Under the pieces are notes generated by a model that worked only from the letters and a program-made list of their open reading frames with translations, did no database searches and was not told the origin of the DNA. Made by a program: the position numbers and the translations under genes. This document shows, one piece after another, positions 36,700 to 48,570 of a DNA stretch of 64,000 nt. Position 1 is the stretch's first letter. Each line of letters starts with the position of its first letter. The stretch is from Icerya purchasi (taxonomy: Eukaryota > Arthropoda > Insecta > Hemiptera > Monophlebidae). The stretch spans positions 254,983,440-255,047,439 of the forward strand of contig CM077116.1 in NCBI GenBank assembly GCA_039619475.1, given 5' to 3'.

Positions 36700-39594
36700 A
36701 CATGTGATCTGCCCTATAAAATCATTTTTATTGTACTGAACACAATGGGAAATATCTTCACAATTACATCAATTATTCTGAATCCTTTTTTTTTCATTTC
36801 CTTAACAGAACTTTCGAAGTTGACGTAAAGTTCAAAAAAACGCAAATGATGATACATGTTGTCCTCTTAACGAACGAGTATCATAGTTAAAAATTTTAAA
36901 AGGTTTAAAATATGTGCAACCCATGTATTTTTCTAATTTGGAACATCCATTTTCAACGTCAAAATTAAGCTCTGTAGTGTGGAGAACTCGAAATTTTTTG
37001 GGGAGTAAAGTTTTTTCTTGTTTATGTGATATACCAGTTGAAAGATCGCTATTTGTCCGGGACAAAACCATATTTCATTTTCTTAAAAAAAATTCGAGAT
37101 AGCCTTTGCAACGGAAAAATCACTTTTTTTTTTTAAATTTAATATGTAAACGCAAATTATAGTTATCGTTAACTTAAAATATGGAATTCCGGGCGCATAA
37201 AACATGCTTGACTGAACTTGTTACTTCATTACTTGCATTAAATTCTAATATAAATTTTTGGGATCGTTGAAAATAGTTCTTTTAGTGTTATAATGTTTAT
37301 TAAGATCAATTTATTGCAAAATTCTTTTATTTTCATTTAAATTTCTATTACGCCTGCCACTATGAGGGCAGTGATATAACATTGTTGCCATTAATTTTGT
37401 AACGTGTTTTTATATCTTTTTCTGATCGTTCTGTTAACCAGTTGTGTAGTAGATGTAAAAAATAATATATTATTTCATTTGTTTCTCTTTCATAAATAAT
37501 TCTATTTATTGTGACTGCGAATTCATGGGAAATGATAAAATATTTTGGCCATAAATTAGTTTATTAATTTATTTCTGTTTTGTTAAACTGTGATCGACAA
37601 TGTTCCTTGTTGTTCGTTTATTAGTTCTTAAATTTCACATATTTCCTATTCTATTTAAGTATATGTTGTTTTTTCTTATTTTCACGTCAGATGCTTTTTT
37701 TTAAATTTTCTGAATCTTGTTTTCTGTTGTTAGGTGTATTGATTTTATGATTTCATCCATATTACTTCTCACAAATACAACCATATTACTATTTCTTGTT
37801 TGTTGTATTTTTTACTTATGTTACTTTTCTGCTATAAAAAAGTGGAACATACAAATATGCTTCAAATTAAATTCTTTAAATGAGTACTTCAAGAGTAAGT
37901 TTGTACTTCGCCTAATTTATGGTTACCAGTGTTCTGCATACATTGAATAAATTTTATAAATTTATTACATTCTATTAAATTCTTCCGCATGGAAATTATT
38001 TCAAATGGTTCCTGTAATTAACATTTACGCCTGCTGTTTACTGTGTGTGCCTCAAAGAAATGTTATAAAGATATATTTTCAAAAAGAAAAAGATTCTATT
38101 ATAATAGTATATTTTGAAGTAATTCAATTCCTCTAAAAAAAATGCATTAGTTTCTCAGATAAATGAACTCTTCATCACATGTAGACACGCTCTTCATTAA
38201 AGTTAACTATAAACTGCAGTACAAATTTTCTTTAGAAATTTGCAAAAAGGGCTTAAACTTTATTGGTACGAAGAGATATCACGTTAATTATGACTTCTAT
38301 AGGTTAACCATTTTTTAGCTGCATCTTGATAATTTTAAACCGATTGATAGTAAACAAGATTTCTTATTAAATTCCATTCTTCCTGTTATATTTTTATTTT
38401 AAGGGGGAAAAATTCAATCGCGTATATCAGTGAGAAACTTACTATTTGAAGGTAACAGAATCGTTTAATTCTTTAACGAAACTAATTTTACTAAGAATTC
38501 CAAAAGCAAGAAAATTAATGTATTTTTCCTTATGGGCGTGTATTACAATTAACCATTTTTTAATACTCTATAAATTTACAGAAGTGCATCAAAAATATAG
38601 TCGACATTATGATTTTTAAAAAACCTTGAATTTAGTGTAATGCAAATGTAACTTATTGTAGTTCTTAAACGAACATAAAATTTGACACTTTTTTTAAATA
38701 GTTCGTTCGTTTGATACTTGATTATTTGCTTCCATTATGCAATACTTTCCTAAACTTAAATACAGAAAATAAATTGAAATTACAACATAATTTTAAATTC
38801 AAGAACAGATGCAGTTACCAAAATTTATATTTTATTACTGGTTTTCTGTCAATATTTTCAGTTATTTAGGTGTAAATTAATCAGTCTTATATAATTGCAG
38901 GTAAAAAAAAAGAAATAATAGTACATTCATTTACAAATAATTCATTAATATTTGTATCAAAAAATGTTTCATTAACGGCGACTTTTTAAAACGTTTTTTG
39001 GAACAATTATTATTTATTTACAGGAAGAAACAATTTCTATTTATTCCACAATCAGCGGAGAACTGTAAATCAATTGTTTTTAGTAACTACTAAATAATTA
39101 CATGGAACATAAGCGAAATTCTACACATTTTAACAATGTAAAAATAAGGAAAAGTTTATTTTAGTATTGAAAAGTAATTATAATAACATTAATTATGGTT
39201 CCAGTAAAGGGGACCGTAATTCAAGTAGTGTGCATTTATAACCATAAGCAAGAAAAAAAAACACTTGTGAGCAAAATTAAATTATTTTCCTAATATAGAG
39301 TAAGAACAGAAAATGTAAAAAGTATTGAATGTTCGTTTAACGAATTTGTAATGACTCCTTTAAATGTGAAATATTTTTTCATTGAAATAGCTGAAAGCAA
39401 TATTTATTCTCTATTTTTAACATAAAGTCAGGAAGATTACTAACATTAAGGGATGGTGATATTGATGCGTCCTTACATAATACTAAGTAATAAAATCCAT
39501 TATCAAAAAACTTAAGCTGTATAAAGCCTAATAATATGACGGAATAAGGTTAAGGAATATATACAAAAATGTTCATTCCACCATTAACAAAAAT
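36700..39594. other. AT-rich DNA inside the putative 9-kb element
   Basis: T-rich, no recognisable protein on either strand; frames at 36.83-37.1 and 37.7-37.95 kb show no domain. Confidence 0.45.
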
Positions 39595-40830
39595 GATTAA
39601 TTACTTTTTGAAAAAAAGGCTAGAAATGGAAACAGTAAAGCCAATTTTCCAAAGTGGAAATAGAAAGTGTGAGAATTAGAGACTAATTACATTAATCAGT
39701 TACGGCAAAAGTAATTATGTGGTACGTAAATAAATATTTGAAAAATTATTTAGAGGTTAATAAATTAGTACATAATCAATCAAGTTTTAGAAAGAGAAAA
39801 TCAATGATAATACTACTTAGAACATTATATGATACATCAATATAGAACTAAAAGTGGGTAATCAGTTTTTGTTAGTTTTTTTAGACTTTACCAAGAGTTT
39901 TGACTTTATAGATCAAGAAATATTAATTCAGGACATGAGCAAAATGAGTGTAAATGGGAAGTCTTAAAATGATTCAGTAGTTATGCAAGGGAGAGAAAAT
40001 TTTTGATAAAGATCGAAAACGAATATAGTAAGAAGGAATCAATGAATTATGAAATAGGGCAAGGGATAATATTGACACCGATACTAGTTTTAATATATAT
40101 TAATTCATTATATAGATGTGCAAGGAACTATAAATCTGAAGTTTAAGCAGATAATATTACATTGATTGTTTAACATTCTAGCAAAGAAAATGCGGAAAAG
40201 TTACTACAAGAAGACCTAAATAATATTTGCAAACCGGCAAATGATAAAAAATGATTAATGACAACATAAAAAAAGTACTGTTCACAAAAACACCAAGCAA
40301 GGTTAGGAAATTTATTTCTAACATAGAAATACATAATACAAGGTATCTACATGGTCAAAAAATATGTAGTTGTGAAAATTTAGAAAATGGTGATTTTAAG
40401 TACCTCGTATTAATATTAGATAAAGCTCCATCATTGACAAACTAGGCCAACTATTCCAATAATACACAATACAAATAAAAACAATGTACAATATACAAAA
40501 AACTTAATTTATATTTTGAAGCATTAATAATATCCAGAATTAAATACCGAATTGAAATTCGGGAAGAGACAAAAAGAAATGTTTAAAATTGTTACTACCA
40601 TCCAGTATTACTTTGTAGAACAAGAACAACTTTTTAAAAATGTTATTACTATAATAAATTACCGAGGGTTAAAATCGAAGATAAAAAATTACCAACTACA
40701 AAATAACAGGACTCAGAATGATGATGAAACTTGCTATATACAATCCAGAAGGATTAATAGTAAAATGGACAGTAAGGCGAAAGAAGTATTAATAAAATTA
40801 ATGACAAGTATACTGAAGGAAATTTAAGAT
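39595..40830 (+). pseudogene. Highly decayed LINE reverse transcriptase
   Basis: Pieces in all three plus frames line up with a non-LTR RT: KPIFQSGNRKCEN (the usual KPI-x-KSG-x-R-x-x-C-x-NYR), ITLIS, NQSSFRKRKS (usual QSGFRK), a phenylalanine-aspartate palm region near 39.89 kb (FLDF-type), QG at 40.06 kb, a degraded YADD position near 40.15 kb, then KVLFTKTPSKVRKFISNIEI and GDFKYLVLILDKAPS (usual KYLG block). Many stops and frameshifts make this one of the oldest LINE remnants here. The spacing fits RTE- or CR1-type elements; the clade is uncertain. A different LINE tail (40846-41095) follows at once. Confidence 0.65.
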
Positions 40831-40845
40831 GAAACAAATTTGAAG

Positions 40846-41095
40846 ATATGTGATCCTCCTCGTACATGTGATGCTAATCACATTTTCTTTGAGTGTCCTG
40901 CTCTTCGTAACAAACGCTCCCTTTTATACAGTCAGCTCCTGTCATTAGGTCTCCCTACTCCCTATAACTCTTCCTTTATCCTCTCCTTTCCTTCATCTTC
41001 TGTGGTGTCCGCACTGCTGTCCTTTGTTGCGTCCATTTCGGATCGCTTAGTTATTTAATTTCTTAGCTTAGTTTTCTTGTTGTTGGGTCAATGCC
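40846..41095 (+). pseudogene. LINE 3' end (family A, copy 2)
   Basis: Translation gives CDANHIFFECPALRNKRSLL, LGLPTPYNSSFILSFPSSS and LLSFVASISD, paralogous to CDANHILLQYPFISS, LSTPYNAHGIFSFPSSL and LLASFICSIS of the copy at 9.1 kb. The Cys/His spacing suggests an end-of-ORF2 zinc knuckle. The 3' untranslated piece GGTCAATGCCGCTGGCGCGC recurs in altered form beside the 59.93-kb copy. Only the last 75 codons remain. It lies inside the putative 9-kb element. Confidence 0.75.
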
Positions 41096-43395
41096 GCTGG
41101 CGCGCAAAATAGAATTTGAAGATATGGAAAAACATAAAAATTTGGTTGATAGCGTGGAGTATAATTAATTGAATAACAAAAAAAGTTGTACTAATAAATG
41201 ATTTGCTTTTTTGGTTTCGTTTTCTTTTATTTCTCTTTTATATTTCCTTTAACAACTTAGATTGTTATAAGACGTTATATTAACCCGAGATTTAGGTTGT
41301 TAATAAAAGAGTGGTTGAATTATTAACTGAAACAAAATGTTGTATAGTGTGGTGGTAATTTACAAGTAACAATTTAAGAATATTGTAATAGAAATTTTTA
41401 CTTAAGATGCGGCAAATATTTCATGAATAAATAATAAAATTGTGTTGGAAACTTATAGACGAGTTTGTGCCATGAGAAGCCCGAAAATTATTTAAAACAC
41501 AAGAAAAGGGATTTCACAAAGTTTTGGAAAATAACTTAATAACCCTTACTTTGTTAAGATTAAGACTACTAGTAATAAATGCATTTTAACAGTAGAAATA
41601 TAGAAAAACATTTAGTTAATTTATACATAATATCAATTAAATGCATTCTGATAAATTTCAACTTCAATTACTTCTATTATTATTATTTAACTAATTGTTT
41701 GCGCAATTTAAAAAATTCTGAAAAACTTTTTTCGTCAAAATATTTACTTCATTGCGATTAAAATAAATAAATATCCAAATATTGATCTTCCATTATATAT
41801 AAAAGGGAAAATAAGTTATGTTATATATTTATATTGTAACATGCAATTATATTAATGTTTTGCTTCTCCATTTTGAATAGTGTGAAAACGAATGTAATTA
41901 TTCTAAGCAGATATTTGTTCTAAAAATGAAGTATATTTTATTATTGGTTTATTGTAAATGTAACTATATTTACAATAAACAATTAATATACAAATATATA
42001 ACTGATAGCAATACAAGCATTATGAGCATGTAAAAGCAAAATAATTCTAAAATTTATAATTTTACTTGACTCCTTTTATAACAATTTTAAAAATAAACAT
42101 TATAAATCGTTTTAAATGTTACTATATATAACATATATTAAACATTTTGGCATTTTGTAGTATAATTTTAAAAATATGTAATAAAAATAAATACTTAAAA
42201 ACAAAATAAAAATAAAAATATGTAGTTAGATATAACACTTAAATATTATTATTATTACCTCTGAATGAAAAAATAATTATATTACTTTAAATGTTATTTA
42301 CAAAAAATATTAATTTATTTGAATTTATAATTTGATTCTAAATCTAATTCTAGATTATCCATTTTCAAAAACCCCATAAAGTTCGCGATTATAAAAAAGT
42401 CATATGAAAATAAAAAAATATTAAAAGTAATAATCGAAATTTGGTATTTATTAAATTACATAGAATAAGAAATAATTTTTACAACATCTCAAACATTATT
42501 TAGAGAAGTATTTTAAATTTATTTATGGTTTTTCTTCAATGTAATGCTGGCTCAATTTTGCTAGTACAAACCCCACAAAATTCGGGAGCAAAATTCACGA
42601 GCACTTCTAATATGTTTTAAGTTATTGTGGCAACGATAACTTCAAAATCAATCATCGATAAACAAAATATTTATATCGATAATCAGTATAAAAAAACATT
42701 TTGACATTTAAATTTTATTATTAAAAAACTAAAAATTACATTGCAAAAAATTCAATAAATATTTAAAACATAAAAGTTATTCTTGTACATTATTTTAAAC
42801 ACATTTCTTTAGTAAATACCTAATAAAATTATAAAAACCAAATACACAAAAACATTGTCAGTTTTTTATATTTCATCATTTCAAAGGAGTAAGATCCATT
42901 TTAGATAAAAAATAAAGAAATTATTTGTATGCAATGTAAAGCAATATGTTATATGGTGGCTAATAGGCGTGTAATTAATTCCAAGAGTCCTCCAAATCTG
43001 AACTCAGAATTCAAATCTGCAATTACAAAACAAGTAAAATATCCAAATCATAAAATCACTATTTAACACACTAGCGATTAGCGGAATATTTATGTATTAA
43101 TGATTAGGAAATAATCAATTAATTTAATAATTCTTTAACACATCTTTAATTAATTGTACTTTAATCAGTCAAGCATAGCAGTGTATAAGAACTAATTGTA
43201 AGGCACAGGGATATATAGAGTAGAGGAGTTGCATGCTCCTCTGTAAGTGGAAATGTCTTACTATATGACACCACGAGAACCGTTCCATTTTTTAAAAATT
43301 GATGTATCCACACAGTCAATACCATTTAGATACAAGGCCAACCAATATGCAGTTCAACATTCTAATATGTCTCCATACTCTTCATGAATTGTAAT
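41096..43395. other. AT-rich DNA, no gene recognised
   Basis: Very AT-rich with no gene-like frame. Near 42.37 kb AACCCCATAAAGTTCGC resembles the sub-terminal part of the right end of the putative 9-kb element (AACCCCACAAAATTCGG), perhaps a second, older copy of that end. Confidence 0.45.
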
Positions 43396-43572
43396 CACTA
43401 ATGGACTGGTTTTTAAGGGCGCACCGGGAAAATTCAGAGGTAAAAGAACACTTTACAGCAAAGGGGTGGAAGTGGTGATTAAATTTTGAGAAAATTAGGG
43501 CGCAAAAGATAAATTAAATGCTTGGGCGCACCGGGAAAATGCCAGTTTGCCCGCACAGCCAGTCCATCAGTG
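43396..43572. mobile_element. MITE with CACT-type termini
   Basis: Left end CACTAATGGACTGG, right end (complemented) CACTGATGGACTGGC. Total length is about 177 bp. The 16-bp unit GGGCGCACCGGGAAAA occurs twice inside in the same direction (near 43418 and 43527). CACTA/CACTG ends are typical of CACTA and Chapaev DNA transposons. The possible duplication is AT on both sides (2 bp), too short to be decisive. No coding capacity. Confidence 0.6.
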
Positions 43573-44584
43573 ATTGTAACTATATACATTACTTAGAAGG
43601 AGGTAAAATGGTTTTCCCATCTTGTCCCCCTGGTTTTTACTATGACATTTTCACAGTTAATTCCCTTACCGTATTTGCATACCTCTATAATGCAAAGTGA
43701 GTTTTTTTTTTTTTTTTTTTTTTGTGATCTAATAATTTGAATTCAGATTTTCAAGATGATTTAAATTACGAAATAGTTCCAAAGTTGATTCCAAATTCTT
43801 TAGAATTTTTAGATATTTACTCTTTGTACAATACTAAGTATAGCTGGATAGTTGATTAAAACATAATTAAATATGTATTAAAAAACTATTAAATTAACGA
43901 ATTTTAATTATGATTAAAAATAAATAAATATTTGGTGACTACTTGATTTAAATGATAACTTAGACCCAATTCATATCGAATCGGTTATATCACATTAGGT
44001 TAGACTTATTTAATTAAGTTAATTAAAATTATGTTCCAATATATGTAAATATATTTAAGCTTTGATAAAAATTTTACGAATTGTTATTTTTACTACTTGT
44101 GGAAAAAAAGAACTAAATGATTTCAGTAATTGACACTGTCTCGATATATAAAGATACGGTGCTTAAAATGTTATACAAATTTCATTTCATGCTGAATCAA
44201 TCACATTCAGTCAAACTAGCCAGTTAGACAGAAAGAGTTCAACATATTGAAGATTTGCCAGTCAAACTACAATCGACACCAATATTTATATAAAACAAAT
44301 CAAATTTAATCCTTCTTACACAAGGTCCGGCCGTTTAGGAATCTTCCATGACTTTCTTTACACTGATATTAATTACCTCACATCCGGTAAAAATTGCTTT
44401 GTTTACAAAAAAATCATATTTGTTTGTACATAATAGTGTCTAGCAGTCGGGTAAAAAATACCCACGTTGTGTAAAATGATATAATATTTTTCAACGTCCA
44501 GTTTTTTCACAGAAATTTCAGTCGTTTCTTGTGTTTGTAAAATCCTATGTAAGTCGGTCTCGTTATGAATTTAAATTATCTACA
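43573..44584. other. Spacer between MITE and piggyBac remnant
   Basis: AT-rich with a long T run near 43.71 kb. Near 44.45 kb GCAGTCGGGTAAAAAATACC may belong to the non-coding left part of the piggyBac element, but a canonical TTAACCC left end was not found. Confidence 0.4.
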
Positions 44585-45501
44585 TATGTCAGAAAAATAT
44601 TCTGAAGGAATTAGAACGACAGTATACTGAATCCGATTTAGAAGAATCATACTCTAAAGAAGATGCGTCTTCAGTTAGCGATAACGATATTGTTGATGAC
44701 GAATTTGCTGCTAGTACTAATACCGATCATTTAGATCAGGGGTGGCCAAATCAAATGATCTTGTGGGCCCATATTAGATTTAAACCCGCTATAGACATTC
44801 TTTGTAGTGAAAAATTGAAACATAATGAGTTATTATTGTTGTGTTTACTATTACTCTTACATGTAAACATAGATAATATAACAATACTAGGATGGTCATT
44901 GCGTCACTGAGGTCACTTAAGAGTGAAACATAAAACTTGTTATATTAAATGCTCCAACATGCGCGCGCATTATGAGTTCGCAGAACATAATTTTTTACTA
45001 CTTTGGCCATTACGCGGGCCGCAAAAATATTTAAAACGAACCGCGGGTTGGTCGCCCCTGATTTAGATGAACTGACACAAGAATCTGATATCAGGAAATG
45101 GTACCAAGAAGACACCAAATAAAAATATTATGAAAAAACATTTTCCAGGTTCTAAAAATCGAGCAATTGGTTTAGTGGATTCAGCTGAAATTCATGCTTC
45201 ATTTATTACCAATGAAATGATCGATATTATAGTTCAATTCGCAAATCATAGAATACAGACTTCAAAAACGTCAACTGAATCGAAACAGTGGTATACTAGG
45301 GAGACAAGTGTTACAGAAATCAAAATGCTTTTTTTCTGTGGGGAGGGTGGTCACACAATGTGAGAAAGTGATGGTACCCAACATGTACATATATTACTGA
45401 AATTTTCATTAAAAATAAATACTTGTGGCTATAAACAAATATATTTGTAAACTGGCTTATGTAATATGTTACTACAACACACCTTGTGTGAAAAGGGTTA
45501 A
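44585..45501 (+). pseudogene. piggyBac-like transposase remnant with right terminus
   Basis: The N-terminal acidic region (KELERQYTESDLEESYSKED, DNDIVDDEFAAS) is interrupted by the hAT MITE at 44737-45060 and resumes DELTQESDIRKWYQEDTK. After a stop and a frame change it continues HFPGSKNRAIGLVD, MIDIIVQFANHRIQ and WYTRETSVTEIKMLF, the conserved N-terminal block of the DDE_Tnp_1_7 (piggyBac) domain. The catalytic acidic residues are absent; most of the domain is deleted. At 45480-45501 lies CCTTGTGTGAAAAGGGTTAA, whose complement TTAACCCTTT matches piggyBac/looper-type ends with a TTAA target. A left TIR was not seen. Confidence 0.75.
44737..45060. mobile_element. hAT-family MITE with perfect 8-bp target duplication
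   Basis: Ends are CAGGGGTGGCCAAA (left) and, complemented, CAGGGGCGACCAAC (right); 324 bp. ATTTAGAT is duplicated directly on both sides (44729-44736 and 45061-45068). Charlie-like hAT elements carry CAGGGGTGGCCAA-type ends and make 8-bp duplications. The MITE splits the piggyBac coding sequence, so it arrived later. It contains no coding sequence. Confidence 0.92.
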
Positions 45502-46094
45502 GGTTATATAATCTTTTTTGCAGGGAATTGTTATGCTTTTGTATACGATTAAAAGTAATGCTAAATGGTGTGAAAACAGCTTAATACAAATGTAGTAGAC
45601 AACCCGACTAATTTGAAGTGAAATCAAAAGACTATTGAAAATTAATTTGACATGACTTGAAAGGATATGTCTGATTTGGTGTGTTTGAATCCTGGTCTAG
45701 TTTATATCTCAGATTCAAATCTAAAGAAAATTACACAACTCTATTAAAGACACTAAGAAGTTAAATAGAAGATTTAAAGGTATAAAAATTTGAAATAAGT
45801 AAAGTGAAAGTCGTAGTTATTTTGTGATTTAAATTATCTTGTAGATCCAGCTCTAAGTTATAAAATCACAAAAATAACTTGTTTTACCCATCACTAGTAA
45901 CCAATGCCAACATTACATTTAGAAATTTTTAAAGCAATTGGAGAGAAATTTATATAGATTTGTACCAAACAAAATGTTTCAAAAATCATTACAAGTTTTA
46001 GACACGTTGATAATTTATTACTGAAAACCATTAACAAATAAAAATAATATAATTTAAATGTGCTACTCGTAGGAAACTTATTTGTAATGTAGAC
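45502..46094. other. Intergenic DNA between piggyBac and hAT remnants
   Basis: AT-rich, no gene recognised on either strand. Confidence 0.5.
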
Positions 46095-48050
46095 TAGGCC
46101 TGGCCAAAAGAAAAGAAATGGTTTCACAGTCTACTTTGACGACCCATAACATTGCAGCAGGTCACACTTAAGGCAAACATGCTTTTAAAATATGTAATAC
46201 AAATACAAAATGAATGAAACTTTATTCTTACACTATGATTCAAAATAATTAATTCTCAAGTCTTAATTAATGAAATATTGTTTACCCTTCCTTTCCCTTT
46301 CATTTTTGTAAATATATATATATTTATGTTTGACATAGCATATTTTAACTTGTTTTCTAAATTGACATCAGTTAATGAATATTGTAAATGTTAATTTGTG
46401 ATGTGGACACAAAAATTTGTTTCATGTCATTGTTGCACTGTAATTCAAGTAACTATTTTTAGATTCTCAGAAACAGTGTTCATGTCGACAGGAAAAGGCA
46501 TAAAAATATTGCAAACGTTCCATTGTACTTTTCTAATTTTGAGAAGCAACTATCAAATACAGTTATAAGTTCCTTTATTTCATTTGTGTGTTTTGAGGAA
46601 TTCTTAGATTTGCTTTTTGTGAAGTTATTTAACAATAAAAAATGTTGAACATTATTACTTCTAAGCTGGCATTTAAACAATAATTTTTTATTAAAAACTT
46701 TGATGAAATTATAAGCATCGATTATTAAGTTATTTTGGCCCTGCAAGTCCTTATTTATTTGATTAAGTTTTTCTGTTATATCCATTAAAAACGTATGTCT
46801 AACAACCAGTCGTCATCACTTAATTCAGGAACAGATTCTTGTTTCTCGTTCAAAAGGTATTTATTTCCTCCCGTAAATTAAAAAATCATTGTAAACATTT
46901 TCCGCAACTTAGCCATTTAGCATTGGTAAAATATACAATATCACTATATTCACAAGATAATTCGCTAAGGAATTCTTTGAATTGCCGATGCTGAAGAGCA
47001 TGTAAACGAATGTAATTTACTATCTTTATAACTGTGTTCATGACGCTATTCATAAATAATACTCGAGTACATCAATTTTGTTGATGTATCAAATAGTGAA
47101 TAATAAAAATATCACTAATTTTAATGCCTCTACGATCTAGGTTATTCAAAAATAACTTTACAACTCCCTTATCTTTACCTACCAAAAACACCTGTGCTCC
47201 ATCTACTGCTAACTGTGAAAGAGCCTCAAAATTTAAGTTATTTTCGACTAAACATTTTTCAGTCGTAATTTCACGCTGCAAATAAATATCACAAGTTGAG
47301 ATATATCTAAGATATTTGCACTTTCATCAAATACTAAAGAAAATGCTTTAGTGTTTTATTTTGCATAGGTAGTACTATATCAGCTGAAATGTCATGAATG
47401 CGACGACATATAGTTTGGCGTGAAAGACTGATGCTTTGAAATAATTCGCTTTTATTGGGCAAAACTGGTCTCATTTTCTTCGCAGTCAATATGGCAATAG
47501 ATTAACTTGCTTTGATAATGATAGATGGCTGTTGTAATGGTGAAGTAAACATTATTTGCTGCACATCGGGTATCAATATAAAACTGCAGTTCAACGTTAC
47601 ACTTGCGCATTACAGCAGTGACGTAGCAAATTTTCATTTATTTTATATTTTTTGCATACATACAATTAGAAACAGAAATTTCAACAGAAACAATTGAGAT
47701 CATCACGTTTAAAACTCAAAATACATTTAATTGGTATTATCATTATTATCAGTAAAACTTCAAATTTAATTATAATTCAGCATGATGATTATGACAATGT
47801 TGTCTTAAATTGCTTTTGTTAAAATATTACTTAAAACAAAACTCATACACAAACATTTTGCAACATAACAACAACAAAACAAAAAGAAATATAGTAGTAA
47901 GAAATAAACTAGTTACTAATTGTTAGAAAATAGGATAATGAACATTTGATTATACACACAGTCGATGTAGGACTTTCAGTGGTTCTATTTGTAACAGGAA
48001 CGATTACATATTTATTAGCATTTGCAACATAGACGCCAACTTTATGGGGC
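46095..48050 (-). pseudogene. Charlie-like hAT transposase remnant (ZBED5/GTF2IRD2-like)
   Basis: Minus strand in order: a degraded BED finger near 47.8 kb (YEFC, then FNKSNLRQHCHNHH, the first Cys changed to Tyr); KMRPVLPNKSELFQSISLSR and RRIHDISADIVLPMQNKTLK; DESANI-like end of the catalytic start; EALSQLAVDGAQVFLVGKDK and IIHYLIHQQN (usual VTTDGA and IIHC-x-IHQQ blocks); MDITEKLNQINKDLQGQNNL with KVFNKKLLFKCQLRSNN; and a C-terminal SLTDVNLENKLKYAMSNI, the hAT dimerisation end. TAGGCCTGGCCAAAAG at 46095 may be the eroded TIR. Many stops and frameshifts. The TIR resembles that of the MITE at 44.7 kb, so a related hAT could have mobilised it. Confidence 0.8.
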
Positions 48051-48424
48051 TTACAAAAACCTAAATAAACTGAAATTCATAAAAAAAACAAAACATTTGT
48101 ATGTTACACAAAGTTAAATTTTACTGAAGTTCGTTGTATATTTTCTGCGCTTGTAATAAACATGCAATGTTTTTAAAAAAGAACGGCTATTTGTTTCATA
48201 TGGGGAAACCTAATTATTTGAAACTTTATTTTTATTCCAAATAATAAATGTTTAATTTACAAGTTATAGTTTAGATAATAATGTGAATAAATTTTAAGTA
48301 TAATTATAATCTTCAAGTCATAAACATAAATTATGCATATTCTAAGGCTTTATGTTGTTTTAATATAATTATTGGAATAATACTTTCGCTGATCATATTC
48401 AATCATTTTTGCAGTGCATATTAA
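48051..48424. other. AT-rich spacer
   Basis: No gene recognised. The segment 48.03-48.05 kb (CAACTTTATGGGGC) recalls the CCCCATAAAGTTC motif near 42.37 kb. Confidence 0.4.
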
Positions 48425-48570
48425 TTCAGCAGTTTAGAACCATTAATCAATCTTGTTGGAAAATAAATTCAGAAAATCATATTGGAAAAAATAAGAAAAC
48501 TAAACTTTTTAGAGTTTTGGGAGATGAGACAATGGACATAGTCCAGATAAAATAATTTTCTCTTCATTTA
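48425..48570 (+). pseudogene. hAT fragment of the DUF4371/zf-MYM type
   Basis: Translation reads TKLFRVLGDETMDIVQIK, then a stop, then FSLHLT. This corresponds to the FSVLADETTDIS-x-x-EQLSL block around the first catalytic Asp of hAT transposases of the DUF4371/zf-MYM1-like group. Only this block is clear. It is a different hAT lineage from the one beside it and lies in the opposite orientation. Confidence 0.5.

Larger units (their letters stand above)
33669..42628. mobile_element. Putative 9-kb DNA element with inverted ends and 10-bp target duplication
   Basis: GGCAACGATA stands directly outside both ends (33659-33668 and 42629-42638). Inside it, the left end and the complemented right end share TTAAAACATATTAGAAGTGC, then TCGTGAATT, TGCTCCCGAATTTT and TGGG-x-TTT, giving a terminal inverted repeat of about 60-75 bp with a handful of mismatches. 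A 9-10 bp duplication fits Mutator-like elements best; hAT (8) and P (8) fit less well. No Mutator transposase was found inside; the interior is AT-rich and holds LINE remnants at 39.6-41.1 kb. Alternative: two independent copies of a small repeat in opposite orientation with a chance direct repeat. Confidence 0.45.
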
